Source of the DNA: Maniola hyperantus | Lineage: Eukaryota; Arthropoda; Insecta; Lepidoptera; Nymphalidae | Length of the DNA stretch: 64,000 bases | Direction of reading: 5' to 3' | NCBI RefSeq assembly: GCF_902806685.2 | Contig: NC_048554.1 | Location: forward strand, 9,362,001 to 9,426,000 | Made by a program: the position numbers and the translations under genes | Shown: piece by piece, positions 24,612 through 35,761 of the stretch | Numbering within the stretch: the stretch's first letter is position 1 | Layout of the letters: every line of letters begins with the position of its first letter | The notes under the pieces: generated by a model | What the model was told of the DNA's origin: nothing | Databases searched by the model: none | Seen by the model: only the letters and a program-made list of their open reading frames with translations

Positions 24612-24843
24612 AGGTGTGTATAAAAGGAAAGCTGACTGACTGACTGATCTATCAACGTAGGACTCGTAGGTACGCTCAAACCACTGAACGGATCAGGCTG
24701 AAATTTGGCATGCAGATAACTGTTATAACGTACACACTACACATCCGCTAAGAAAGAATTTTTGAGAATTCAACCCCTAAAGGGGTAAAATAGTGGTTTA
24801 TAAATTGTGTAGTCCAGCGGATGAAGTCGCGGGAATAAGCTAG
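24612..24843 (+). mobile_element. GTCA-type MINE/Lep1-like element
   Basis: GTATAAAAGGAAAGCTGACTGACTGACTGATC start (24615-24646), GATCAGGCTGAAATTTGGCA core, end GCGGATGAAGTCGCGGGAATAAGCTAGT. Nearly complete. Confidence 0.75.
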
Positions 24844-24847
24844 TCTT

Positions 24848-25050
24848 TAATATAAAAGGGAAAGCTGACTGACTGACTGAGTGACTGACCGACTGAGCTA
24901 TCAATGTACAGCTCAAACCACCTGAACGGATCGGGTTGAAATTTGGTATGCAGATAGCTATTATGACGTACCCATCCGCTAAGAAAGGATTTTGGAAAAT
25001 TTGAAATTTGTGTAGTTCACGCGGTTAAATACGTGAGCATAAGTTAGTAC
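24848..25050 (+). mobile_element. GTCA-type MINE/Lep1-like element, second in a row
   Basis: Starts ATATAAAAGGGAAAGCTGAC immediately after the previous copy and ends GTGAGCATAAGTTAGT. Carries a longer GACTGACTGACTGAGTGACT array and internal deletion. Confidence 0.7.
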
Positions 25051-25367
25051 CTATACCCATATCTATTTCCTCTTAGGATTAATTACCAAGTACCATTTTG
25101 CGTAGGTAATGTTTGATTGTTGGGTACAATTACGTCATGGCAGATAAAAGTTGTTTCTATCAAGTGCCGAACTAACATGTGATGTTGTCGTTATGTCACC
25201 TTTCGTCCCGTAATCTGCGCAATTCTGGTGTTTTCAATATCCACAATCATTGTTTAATAATAAAAAGCTATGTAATTAAAAAATATATTGATCAAGTGAC
25301 AGCTGATTCTGCACACAGTGTTCCGTAGGCTTTTGTGACTATACAAAAAAATAAAAATGTAATATGT

Positions 25368-25470
25368 ACCTACCTATTATAAATGCGAAAGTGTGTCTGT
25401 GTGTCTGTTATAACTTTTCACTGTCCATCCGTTTAACCGATTTTGACGAAATTTGGTACAGGGCTGGTTT
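25368..25470 (+). mobile_element. MINE-2/Lep1-like fragment (microsatellite end)
   Basis: CTATTATAAATGCGAAAGTG TGTCTGTGTGTCTG and CCGATTTTGACGAAATTTGG; the rest is deleted. Confidence 0.65.
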
Positions 25471-25521
25471 GGTTCAAAGACTGATAAGTAGACATATCAA
25501 TTTAAGATGGTAGGCGTACAG

Positions 25522-25795
25522 TGTAGCCGGGAAATAATATTGTAAGTACATCGACCTTTAGAATAAGATTTCGGCTTTGTAAAGCCACTGTTTTAAATCG
25601 TAAAACTGTAGTAGAAAGTTGTCTCTGTCACTCATACCTATGTGACGACAGAGACAACGCTCTACGAAACCGCTATCTCTCTAAAGGTCTTTCTTTCTTC
25701 TTAACACCCGGTACAGTAAAATTCATTTTTTTTAACACCCGGTACAGTCGATGTAAAATATTTTCCGCCGGGTACCGACTGCCTAACATTTCCAC
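25522..25795. mobile_element. MITE family with GAGCGTTGTC arms, copy 3
   Basis: GTACATCGACCTTTAGAATA on the left and CAGTCGATGTAAAATATTTT on the right, with CGACAGAGACAACGCTCTAC inside. ACACCCGGTACAGT is duplicated at 25704-25750, indicating a later small duplication. Confidence 0.65.
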
Positions 25796-26059
25796 TGCTC
25801 TAGGGACCCCTAATATCCATCACAGCAACAGAGTCAAACAATCAAGTTTCTGACCTACGATACGACCGTTAGGTAAACAAGTTTTTCGTTCCATTGTTTA
25901 TATTTAAAAAGATGATATTGAATATTACGATGTTTATTAAACAGATCCCAAAATTATACCTATAATCATAGTAGCTTATTTCATAACATCAATATAATAT
26001 TATTTACTGGAAAAGAATTCTATATTATTATCTAACTACCTACAGATTAAACCTTTCTG

Positions 26060-26435
26060 TCCGAGACTTCGTCCGCGTAGATTTTTTTAAATTCTTGAGT
26101 GAACTCTTTAATTTGTGCGGCACAAAAGTAGCCTATGTCCTAATGTCCACCCCGGGATGCAAGCTTTCTCTATAGCTATCAAAGACGTTCAAACGGATGG
26201 GACGTAAAAAGTTAGCAGACAGACAGACACACACTTTCGCGTTCATTAAATTAGTATGGATTATGATTAGGCTTACCTAGCCTCCTAGCCTAGGATGGTG
26301 CCCGCGACTTCTTTTGCGTGGATAGGTATCTATAGGTTTTTAATCCCACGGGAACTCTTTGATTTTTCAATCATTGGCGTGAAGGAGTAACAAACATCCA
26401 AACTTTCACATTTATTATTAAGATTAGGATATTAG
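26060..26435 (-). mobile_element. Two reverse MINE-2/Lep1-like copies
   Basis: 26060-26262: CCGAGACTTCGTCCGCGTAG ... CAGACAGACACACACTTTCGCG TTCATTAAATTAGTATGG. 26292-26430: GGTGCCCGCGACTTCTTTTG ... CCAAACTTTCACATTTATTA. Confidence 0.7.
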
Positions 26436-26796
26436 ATTGAAAGCATAAAATCCATTTGATGACAGAATCACAATACACTCACAAGCTAAGTACCTATGTA
26501 GTTACAAGTTACAACCAATCTATTTGCAACCACGCCAGCGTTTTAAAAAAATCGAATAAAGTGGAAAGTTGAAGAGAATATGCATCAACACACAACATTG
26601 TTGTTTTCTCACAACAATCTTGCCTGGGGTCAATTCCGTCAAGTAAGGGAAAGGGCCGTCTGTAATCAACGCCAGTCTTAATTATGACTAATTGTTTTTT
26701 TTTTCTTTGCGAGTCATCTTTAATTAAGTGCGCAGTAAACTCTTAATTAGAAAATGCGTTGCTTTTATTTCACTTGCTGTTGATTTTATTTCGCAC

Positions 26797-27005
26797 TAGT
26801 TAATGCCGCGGCTTCGTACGCGTGGATTTAGATTTTTAAAAATCCCGTGGGAATTCTTTGATCTTCCGGGATAAAAAGTATCCTCGGGATGCAGGCTATC
26901 TCTGTACTAAATTTCATCAAAATCGGTTGAAAGTGCGAGCCGTAGAAAGCTAGCAGACAGACAGACAGACAGACACACTTTCGCATTTATAATATTAGTA
27001 TGGGT
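26797..27005 (-). mobile_element. MINE-2/Lep1-like element, complete
   Basis: CTAGTTAATGCCGCGGCTTC ... AGCTAGCAGACAGACAGACAGACAGACACACTTTCGC outline (26948-26985) ... ATAATATTAGTATGGG. The tetranucleotide array is the longest in the window. Confidence 0.75.
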
Positions 27006-27184
27006 AAGTATTATTATGGATAATGAAATCAGTTCAATTCAAAATTAATCAGACTAAATATGTCTACGTGTTTGCAAGCATGTATGCAAGTATATGACGC
27101 ACATAATAACACGTAATTATAGGTAGGTAATTATTTTCGCAATTATCATGTAGAGTTGCGTAACAATTGCAATAATCTATCTTC

Positions 27185-27400
27185 TAAATATATAAAAGGA
27201 AAAGGTGACTGAATGACTGATCTATCAACGCACAGCTCTAACTACTGGACGGATCGGGTTGAAATTTGGCATGCAGATAGCTATTATGACGTAGACATCC
27301 GCTAAGAAAGGATTTTTGAAAATTCAATCCCAAAAGGGGTAAAACAGGGGTTTGAAATTTGTGTAGTCCACGCGGATGAAGTCGCGGGCATAAGCTAGTT
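27185..27400 (+). mobile_element. GTCA-type MINE/Lep1-like element, complete
   Basis: ATATATAAAAGGAAAAGGTG ACTGAATGACTGATC, GGATCGGGTTGAAATTTGGC, end GTCGCGGGCATAAGCTAGTT. Confidence 0.8.
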
Positions 27401-27948
27401 ATACCTACCTATAAGTGGGGTATGGGTGGTGCGTTATATGGAACTACCAAACGTCTTCCAAGTGCCGAGTGTTATTTTCTCAAACTGTATGAAAAATTGA
27501 AAACTGATTGTTTTAATGAATCATTCTCATAGTTACCTACCCATCATTAGATAAGTATATTATCACCACGACTACTATTTCTATGCAAAAAAACATAATT
27601 AAAGCCACGTGGCTCATGTATTTACGATTTGCGTCAATGACAAATACACATTTCACAACAATAATTTGTACAATGATAAAGTAAAACACATTTAGCAGCT
27701 AGGTACCTAGTTACTTAATTACTCTAAAGTGTCTACGTAAAATAAGATTAGCATTGTTATTTCGTACGTCATTGTACTCAATATGTACTTAGGTACTTAT
27801 TTACAATGTGGTTACTTACTATAGTAGTAATAATGTATAGGTACTTAGTTATAAAACTTATTAAGTAAAGACCATTGATAGTTCACAATGTTATATGAAT
27901 ACTTAGAGAGTCTTTAGCTGCAGATTGCGTTTATCTCGATTTTTGGTT

Positions 27949-28270
27949 CATCATCATCATCATCAACTTGACCCATCGCCGGCTCACTAAAATGACACAG
28001 ACTAATGAGCACGGGTCTTCTCTCAGAATGAGGTGGGTGTGGTCGTAGTCTACCACGCTGGTTTAGTGCGGATTGGCAGGCTTCACACACCTCTAAGTAC
28101 ATTATGGAGAACTCTCATGCATTCAAGTTTCCTCACGATGTTTTCCTTCACCGTTAAAGCAAGTGATACATAGTTGCTTAACACCGAAAAGTGAGAGGTG
28201 CGTGCCCAGGACCGAACCCCGGAAATCCGACTAGGAGGCCGATTTCTTAACTATTAGGCTATCGTCGCTT
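27949..28270 (-). mobile_element. tRNA-headed SINE with RTE-like (TGA)n tail, full length
   Basis: Reverse strand begins AAGCGACGATAGCCTAATAG TTA (A box) and GGGGTTCGGTCCTGGGCACG (B box), then a body shared with 13470-13740, 1207-1395, 43140-43245 and 47130-47285, ending CGGCGATGGGTCAAGTTGAT GATGATGATGA. The tail matches the RTE LINEs of this window, which suggests those LINEs mobilise it. Confidence 0.8.
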
Positions 28271-28680
28271 TATTTTAGCATCGATTTTGGGTTGCGTACT
28301 ATTTCATACTTAATATTACGAAATATTTTTGGTTTTTAAATCGCATTATTGGCCGCGATCAGGGTATCACAACCTCAAAAAATTGCAACCCCTGTAAACA
28401 TGGCAGCAACTGACGTATCAAGCTCATATTAAGTGAGTGATAACGATATTTTTAAGCTGCGCTCGTGATAGTGATAGCACACGGTGGGCACGAATCCGTT
28501 GATAGATAGGAGTGGGTACTACATGGAGTGATAACAGAACGTACCGTGACGTCACTAATCACTATGGTACGTTCTAGAAAATGTCGTGATCGTGAGCCAC
28601 ACTCCGTAGCCAGACACTTACCTATTTGTTGTGTATTTTGCCTATTGGATTAATTGAATTATCTGAATAATTAACTAGGT
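28271..28680. other. Unassigned intergenic sequence with small hairpin
   Basis: AGAACGTACCGTGACGTCAC ... GGTACGTTCT at 28535-28575 forms a 10-bp inverted pair around a CRE-like TGACGTCA. Nothing else recognised. Confidence 0.4.
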
Positions 28681-28683
28681 AAA

Positions 28684-28921
28684 GTGCATTCAATATTAAC
28701 TGGCGTATTTCCACATTATCATTAGCAATAACAATAGGATTACATTCGACATGACACGTAAACAATAGGGGTAATAAACCAAACACTCATAGAGCCCTTT
28801 TATTTTTAAAGGAGCCGGTTCAACCTTATATATTTTTTTGCAAATCAAGCAGTGTTGATACTTTGATGTTATTGCTAATTACGGTCTCAAGTGGAAACGC
28901 GCCAGTTAATATTGAATGCAC
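28684..28921. mobile_element. MITE with GTGCATTCAA inverted ends, copy 1
   Basis: GTGCATTCAATATTAACTGG at the left and CCAGTTAATATTGAATGCAC at the right. The interior (AGCAATAACAATAGGATTAC, GGTTCAACCTTATATAT) is shared with 47840-48055. Confidence 0.8.
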
Positions 28922-29189
28922 TATATATCTACCAAATAATGAAACTAAGTCAACAACAACGTAGGTAAAACGTTCACAAAGAGTTCATTAATGAACGCTC
29001 ATCATGAACAGTTTCATCGAAATTAGGCCTTGTATACTGCGATCTTTCCAACATTTCCTAATGTCTAGAGATAGATAGATAGTAGGTATATATCTATAGC
29101 AAATCTTGGAAAAATGAAAAGCCTGCAACTGTTATGTGGTTTTTCAGGTGAAACATTTCAAGTTTCAACCTTATTTCAATATTCAATAC

Positions 29190-29360
29190 TCATACCTGGG
29201 GGTGTTTGGAACCCTCGTAGCTTTAGATTTAAGTTGAAATAAATAAATTATCACCACTATATTATCATTGTATTTCAAATTCAGCAATTGACCATCAGAA
29301 AGTGTAGTACTTTTACCTATAGCCCCAATTTGAATAAATGATTTGACTTTTGACTTCATT
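29190..29360 (+). repeat. LINE-tail-like repeat ending in TTTGACTTTTGAC
   Basis: GGTGTTTGGAACCCTCGTAG CTTTAG, ATTATCACCACTATATTATC, TTTGAATAAATGATTTGACT. Same family as 6596-7100, 55810-56040 and 58617-58812; all four copies are on the + strand. Confidence 0.65.
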
Positions 29361-30075
29361 ACCACCAAGTACCAACCAATTTATTGCTTTGAATCCGTTA
29401 CACTGAGGTTACACTCTTCTTAGTAGTTGTTATGTATGTAAAGTATGGGTTGTTAACTGACTCTTCGTTTTCAAAAGATTGGGTTGGTTGGGTCATCTGA
29501 AATGGTCAAGTTCTTTTTGTACCTTCTTGGTTTATTTTGGGAAAGCGACCGGAATCCGGACCAAAGTCTTCTAAACAATTTTTATGAAAATTTGATCATT
29601 ATTTTTAACAATTTGCTATCGTAAAAGATCATTTCCAAAGGAGTAATTCAATAAAGTAAACAGCTGATAAGGTCGTCAATGATAACAATGTAATTTGGAG
29701 TCACGCCCATCGCGGGTGTTTTTCCTTATCGTCCACGCGCTGTCTTGCTGCCAAAAGTTCGTTGCAGGTGTGTACTGCGAGTCCGTGAGGTGTGACCATG
29801 CTATTAAGCCATAAATCACTGATTACTGATTAGTAAACATCGTTACCTACATTACAATCACGTAGACATTAAGTCCAACGTTCTATCGATGTTTAGATAC
29901 TAATCAGGTCTCCGTCTTCTTTCGATAACTGTTCACGCGATGACATGTAAGGTTCATTTCTGTCTTGCTTCTAATCAGCGGTTGTCGGAGGCCCCGAACT
30001 CTCTTTGTCTCGTTTTTTTGTGAGTTTGTACCCCGGAGGGCGAGGTGGGTTTCATAAAGGGAATTTTAACGAGGT
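29361..30075. other. Unassigned intergenic sequence
   Basis: No open frame or repeat recognised. 29690-29815 and 29920-30060 are more GC-rich and less repeat-like than their surroundings. Confidence 0.3.
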
Positions 30076-30079
30076 AGTT

Positions 30080-30255
30080 GCTGATGCCTGCAACTTCATT
30101 TACGTGGATTTAGTTTTTCTAATTCCGGGAAACTCTTTGCTTTTCCAGGGAAAAACGTAGCCTCTGGGATGTAAGCTATGTACCAAGCGTCAAAAACGAT
30201 ACAGATGAGCCGTGAAAAGTTAGCTTTCGCATTTGTAAAATTAAGTAGTAGGTAT
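30080..30255 (-). mobile_element. Degenerate MINE-2/Lep1-like element
   Basis: CTGATGCCTGCAACTTCATT, GGGAAACTCTTTGCTTTTCC, AGCCGTGAAAAGTTAGCTTTCGC outline; the microsatellite is lost. Confidence 0.55.
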
Positions 30256-30282
30256 GGATATCATATTAGTACCTAGGTATAC

Positions 30283-30356
30283 TGCATTCAAAATAAACTG
30301 ACGTTAATAATGATATCAAGTGGAAACACGCCAGTTTATTTTGAATGCACTATACC
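30283..30356. mobile_element. Minimal MITE of the GTGCATTCAA family
   Basis: CTGCATTCAAAATAAACTGA and CCAGTTTATTTTGAATGCAC enclose only about 30 bp, so the two inverted ends alone remain, as after internal deletion. Confidence 0.75.
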
Positions 30357-31261
30357 TAAGGAAACACGAGCGCGAGCGAAGCGATCCCAATTTTTTGCTA
30401 TAATGTTACAGAAAATACCTATGCTTATTCATACTGAAAAGCCATGCAGATACTGAGTAGGGTACACCACAAGCGAAACGAGCGGAATTTCTTATAAGTA
30501 AATATATACCTACTTGAATTTTTTAAAAAAAGATCCGAAAATGAGCAGAAAATCGTGAAACATACTAGGCGCACGCGAAATTTTTTTGTTCATTTTACTG
30601 AAACGATCGCGTTATTCAGAATTACATATTTCACTTTAATTTTTATGGCGGCGGCATCCAACTTCAAAGTCTTTTCTGTAACCTAAAGAATATTAGTAGG
30701 TAGGTAATTGAAAAGAAATAATTTTGCGAGGCCAATGAGACTACGGCCGTTGCAGGTTGCAGTGCAGCTTTTTGTTAAATAGGTACTTAGTTCATTATGA
30801 TTGTAGAACTTCAAGAAAGCTGCGTGATGACCACCATTTAATGCATCTGTGCCATCTACTTGAATATTTTTGACCAAAAATTTGATGAATGGTCTCTATT
30901 AAATAAATAATTACTCTTTGTTCCTCATAAACGAACTTTTTTTTTCTGTTCCGTGATTTTATCAAATGAAGTACCTACTCGTAGGTGCATATTTATGTAA
31001 GTAGTTTATTTACATGCTGATTAATACCGTATGTCATATCATTATGTGTTTTATCTTTGCAAACTTTCCGTTGAAGCGTGTTTTATTATGTTCGTTATAA
31101 TAAGACGTTGATTACTTGCTGTTCCATTTATAGTTTAATAACGTTGGTAGAGTCGTTATGGTTCAATGATAAGAGCACGGAGATCCTTTTCAATTTGTCG
31201 TGGTTTTAAAAATCGAACAAAATAATTAATATCTAAGTAGGTAGGTAGATAGAAGACCCCC
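30357..31261. other. Unassigned intergenic sequence
   Basis: AT-rich with TAGGTA words; short AACGAGCGCGAGCGAAGCGA patch at about 30364. No supported feature. Confidence 0.3.
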
Positions 31262-31432
31262 CAATAGATACACGGACGACATCAAGCGAGTAGCAGGGAG
31301 CCGCTGGATGCAGGCGGCGTTGTGCAAGACAGGGGGTGTGGACTATTGGAAGCAGGAAGTCCCTACAAGAGACCTATGTCCATCAGTGGACGTCTATCGA
31401 TTGATGATGGTGATGATGATGATGATGATTAT
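31262..31432 (+). mobile_element. RTE-type LINE tail fragment
   Basis: CACGGACGACATCAAGCGAG TAGCAGGGAGCCGCTGGATG encodes the (W/T)DDIKRVAGSRWMQ block, then GGAAGTCCCTACAAGAGACC, CCATCAGTGGACGTCTATCG and a (GATGAT)n tail. Confidence 0.75.
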
Positions 31433-31435
31433 GAC

Positions 31436-31590
31436 CTAGGTATAGTCCGTCACAAGTCGAGATGGCAATCGGGGTATGAAGCGGGCGGACGCCCCGCACA
31501 CCCGCACGCCCGTTAGCGCGGGGGCTGTGCGGGAATGCGGGGTGTTCCCTCTACGCCATTTCAACCTTTCGCGTACTAAAGGTAATATTT
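31436..31590. mobile_element. GC-rich palindromic MITE (GTACGCGAC family), copy 3
   Basis: TATAGTCCGTCACAAGTCGA GATGGCAATCGGGG, then GGACGCCCCGCACACCCGCA, GCGCGGGGGCTGTGCGGG and TTTCGCGTACTA. Confidence 0.7.
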
Positions 31591-31879
31591 GCAAGTAGGT
31601 ACCCATGTAGGTATTTGTACTCGTACAGACCTATGTAATCATCCAATACAATAACATTTAAAATCATTAGGTAACTCAACAAAACTCTTAGTAAACCAGA
31701 AGCCAGTATATTATAATCTTTAGAGGTCAGGATCATCTTATCGCCCGGTCTCAGGCGCCCCGTCCCACTGATAGCGCAAACAACATCGCTTATGCAGGAC
31801 TTTTTCTTATTGCATCATTACATTAGTGCCTATTGAGCACAAGATAACAATACCTACTTGTTGTTAGAATTAGAATCTA

Positions 31880-32098
31880 AATATTATATAAAAGGAAAAG
31901 GTGACTGACTGACTGATCTATCAACGCACAGCTCAAACTACTGGACGGATCGGACTGAAATTTAGCATGCAGATAGCTATTGTGACGTAGGCATCCGCTA
32001 AGAAAGGATTTTTGAAAATTCAACCACTAAGGGGGTGAAATAGGGGTTTGAAATTTGTGTAGTCCACGCGGACGAAGTCGCGAGCATAAGCTAGTATA
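31880..32098 (+). mobile_element. GTCA-type MINE/Lep1-like element, complete
   Basis: ATATAAAAGGAAAAGGTGAC TGACTGACTGATC, core GGACGGATCGGACTGAAATT, end GGACGAAGTCGCGAGCATAA GCTAGT. Confidence 0.8.
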
Positions 32099-32137
32099 AA
32101 ATAAATAACTGACCCGCCCCGGTCACTTTCTGGGTAA

Positions 32138-32345
32138 ACCCATTTCTTAGTGGGGGTCTACATGTGTACTCCCATCGGCGGTGTTCCCACTAGATTACTA
32201 TACGGGATTATTCAAGGGGCGGACCAACAAATTCCTGAAAGGCCGGCAGTTCCTCTGATGCTGGAAATGTTCATGGGTGGCGGTAATCACTTAGCATCCG
32301 GTGACCCGCCTGCTAATTTGCTAGCTATCTCTATTGAAAAAAATA
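32138..32345 (+). pseudogene. Jockey/CR1-group LINE C-terminal fragment
   Basis: + strand reads LPSAVFP-like TPIGGVPTRLLYGIIQGADQ then QIPERPA, ending CGGTAATCACTTAGCATCCGGTGACCCGCCTGC outline (32281-32313). It matches, in opposite orientation, the longer copy at 44350-44790. No functional frame. Confidence 0.55.
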
Positions 32346-33885
32346 TTTAACGAGACCTTACATGCAAAATCACAAGCTTCTAAGTAGTTTATCTATGCCA
32401 GTTTCTCCATTTTGTTTTTGACGTTTTAACTTTTTATAGCTATATGAAAGTTAGTAAACAGTTAACTTAAATGTAGTTGAACCAAATTCACAAAGTAGTT
32501 CACGAAAATATTTCAGTACCTACGTTTTGCTGATAGATTGGGTAGTGGGTATGGATCACTATGGAGTGGAGATTGGAGCTTCTCTATCGAGTCTATCGAC
32601 GTATTAGGAACTTTGCCATCTAGTGCCGGAGCTTTTCGCTAGATGGCGGATACAAGGGTCTTCTGATAAAGCTTTCGTTTTTTTCAGGGGCGTATTGTAG
32701 ATGGCGTGATAGGTTTCGTTTTAAGCATCTTTTTTAGTTATCTTTGAATTTTCTCTGTACAACGTAGGCATTTCGTAAAAACGATTATGGTGAATGGAAT
32801 TATGGTAAAATAATATAGAAAACTTTGTAAAATTGTATAGGCTTCATTCTCGTCTCGCTGGCTCTCATGGGCTGTACGTAGTACTAGCTAACTAGCCCAA
32901 TGATCATTGGACATTATTATAGTGTCGTGTAGGAATTTCTATAAAGCTGCCTTGTACCACTCCAATTGCGACAAGTGGCTTCTTGAAAAAAAACAATTGA
33001 AATAATAATTGTTTGCTGTACATAATACTGTAGGTGAAATAATTACGAAACTGTTAATTACTTGCGTTCGTGACACTAATTAACTTTTATTTATTTATTT
33101 TGTACTATACATTGTAAGAAAATGAAAAAAAAGATGGACAAGGAAACACTTATCTCTATTCTCTATCAGTGAGCTTTGCCAGTGGGAGAGGTTTTTACTT
33201 AGGTGCTTAATTACTGCATAGACTTTATTTATATTACAACACCTGAAAAAAAAACAATATTTATGTTTGAATTTCGATGTAAGTAGGTTTGTAGCTGAAC
33301 TGAAAGACAAACTTCCTGTAAGTGTCAAATTCCGGTTAGCTGAATTTAGGAAATGAGCTTATCTAAGTTGGATCAGGTTTAGGTTTAATTACCTATATTA
33401 TGTATAATTAATGGTAAAGGTAAATGTGTATCTAGGGAGTTCTTTGGTTATTGTTAATAATGTATAAGATTACTTACTTCCTAAGCTGATAATATTTTCT
33501 TAGTGGTGGTCTACGTTATAGCGGTTATAGAGACAACCTGTAGGCCCTACAGGTTCTCTACACTGTAGGGGCATTATGCATACGTTGCACTTTGAAGCAA
33601 TATATTCGCTTGCGTGAACTGAATGGTAGTGCTAACAATTCCTACTCTTGTGTTCTAAGATATACAAATATAAAGTCCAGTTAAAATACATCTTGTATTT
33701 AGCACTCCATCAACATATTTCTCCAGTTGTGACCTAACTATGTGCTAACTGACACAACAAACCAATACGCAAAATCTAGTTTCTAGACTCTGCGCGCTTC
33801 GGTTTCAAGTACCTACATTGGTTATGTCAGTCAGTCATTTTCTCCACTGGTTTTAAAGGAGAAAATTAGTCTTCCTTTTATAGTT
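32346..33885. other. Unassigned intergenic sequence with small hairpins
   Basis: GCCATCTAGTGCC/CGCTAGATGGC (32618-32647) and AACCTGTAGG C CCTACAGGTT (33536-33556) are short palindromes. No gene or named repeat recognised. Confidence 0.35.
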
Positions 33886-33889
33886 AACT

Positions 33890-34098
33890 AGATTTTGCCT
33901 GTAACTTCGTACGCGTTATAAAATAATAATTTATGGTCTCTATCACAGATTAGAGAAACTTCACTCATCTGTGGTCTCTATCTACGTGTGGAAGAATTTT
34001 CAGAATAGGATCATTAGTTCCGGAGGATACCTCCTAAATCCAAACAGCAAACTTACGTACAAACTGTACCTCTTAATAATATTAGTGTAGATATTATG
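33890..34098 (-). repeat. Short repeat with TTTGCCTGTAACTTCGTACGCG end
   Basis: GTAACTTCGTACGCGTTATA, TTTATGGTCTCTATC duplicated, ACAAACTGTACCTCTTAATAATATTAGTGTAG outline. Related to 22240-22445. Confidence 0.45.
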
Positions 34099-35386
34099 AT
34101 GTACTTAGTTAAACAGAGAGTAACACAATACTTCATTATTTCTATGAATTAAAGATTGGGAGCGGTCATCGACTAAATAATCAACTTGTACTCTAATTTT
34201 ATTATTCTGAATTAGAATATTACGCGAAAAATTTGGAAATGATAATGGATTCTATAATATTCATAGCATAATTATAGTTGACCAAATTGTCTAAATTATT
34301 CAAACGTACTTACCTACCTAATTAATCTAATATCACAATTATCAATATTTCACTATTAGGTATACCTAAGAGTTTTCTCAGAAAACTAATTTGTATCTAA
34401 TCAAATAACATTAATTTTCTTTGAGCATGCAGTTTCTCTGTTAATTAATTAATCTTGTCTGTCTTATCGATCACTCTACAAATCTTCAATGATTACATTC
34501 ATAGGTAGGTAATCAATTCTTCTTTTCAATTTTTGGAAAAATATTTTGAATCAGATTTTTGTACTTACTTGTTAATTCAACAATCTTCTTTATGAAATAG
34601 CACATTAGCCAATTTATATCGGAATATTGTAAGTTCCAATTTTTTATTAAATCTTTTCTATATTTTTTTTGTGACGCTTTTATTATCATTCTAGAATATT
34701 ACCAACATATTTTATCCAAGGGCTGCATGTTATTAACTATTTGACAGTTTTTATAAATTAGAAGTTACTTGACTGAATATCTGATTTGATTAGGTATAGC
34801 AATTTACCTATTACCTACCTAATCAGATATTCAGTCAATATATTATTCCTTGCTAAAGATTGCTGTATAATAAATAGCTATCAGTATCATGGCATATAAA
34901 TTATACTAGTAAGTAGTTACATCATAACGTGGCTTACTGTATTCGGTATAGAAACGAGGATGTCTTGTAGTTTGCGGACGGTAAACAGGAAAGTTACCGC
35001 GCACGCGCACTCGGTGTCAGAGGTCTGCGCCCTTAACCTCTTTAATATTTATCACTGCCTACTTCTATTCTGTTTTGTTTTGCATCTATCGTATTGTCTG
35101 CCACGGTAGCATACGCTTAGTCGTGCGACTTTGTGGTAGCAATACTGAATAAATTTACTTTGCTTATTTTTAATTCACTTAGCTTACTTTCAATATGTTG
35201 TTTTATTATGTCTTCTTTTTTTTCTATTATCATTTATAGCTTCTTCATGTAAAGATCTATAAATTTGAAATTTGTATTAGTATTAGGCACAATAAAAATG
35301 AAAGATTTTATTGATCAGAAAAAAAGGTTGAGATCATCAGGTTTTCGGGAATAAAATGCAGAAATAAGTTTCATAATAATAATTAT
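34099..35386. other. AT-rich intergenic sequence downstream of the E(spl)-like gene
   Basis: Very AT-rich. 34774-34832 holds an inverted pair (ACTGAATATCTGATTTGATTAGGTA and its near complement CCTAATCAGATATTCAGT). No open frame. Confidence 0.4.
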
Positions 35387-35392
35387 TTTATT
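35387..35392 (-). terminator. Candidate poly(A) signal of the E(spl)-like gene
   Basis: AATAAA on the - strand, 370 bp after the stop codon and downstream of the Brd and K boxes. A 3' UTR of this length is usual for E(spl) genes. Confidence 0.5.
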
Positions 35393-35533
35393 ATTAATTT
35401 ATTAAATTATTCTTTTGCGTAATGGTTCACAGTAATGTGAAATCTTTTCAACGATAATAAAATAACAATTTGAACCCACTCAAAATCGGCGAGGCTCGAT
35501 ACATCTCTCTACATACAATAATTATTCTTTAAT

Positions 35534-35539
35534 ATCACA
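35534..35539 (-). promoter_or_regulatory. K box (TGTGAT) in presumed 3' UTR
   Basis: TGTGAT on the - strand. K boxes in E(spl) and Brd family 3' UTRs are seed matches for the miR-2/miR-11/miR-13 group and lower transcript level. A single 6-mer could be chance; its value comes from lying 25 bp from a Brd box. Confidence 0.5.
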
Positions 35540-35563
35540 AATATACTTATGACCTATTTTGTT

Positions 35564-35570
35564 TAAAGCT
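35564..35570 (-). promoter_or_regulatory. Brd box (AGCTTTA) in presumed 3' UTR
   Basis: AGCTTTA on the - strand, about 190 bp after the stop codon. Brd boxes are seed matches for the miR-4/miR-79 group in Drosophila E(spl)-complex transcripts. Confidence 0.55.
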
Positions 35571-35761
35571 TTCGGTTTAACTTACGAGCTAGATTTTTTA
35601 AACCTACACTAATTAGTTGTGAGATCTAAAGTTTTCTTGATAACACGTAGGTACACTAAACTTATGGACGAGGGCGGACACTTTGGGGGCCGAGCGACTC
35701 CGAGCGGTGCTGGAACAGATGTGACCGTGGAGCCGGGTCCGCCCGCTCCGAGCGTCGCCGT

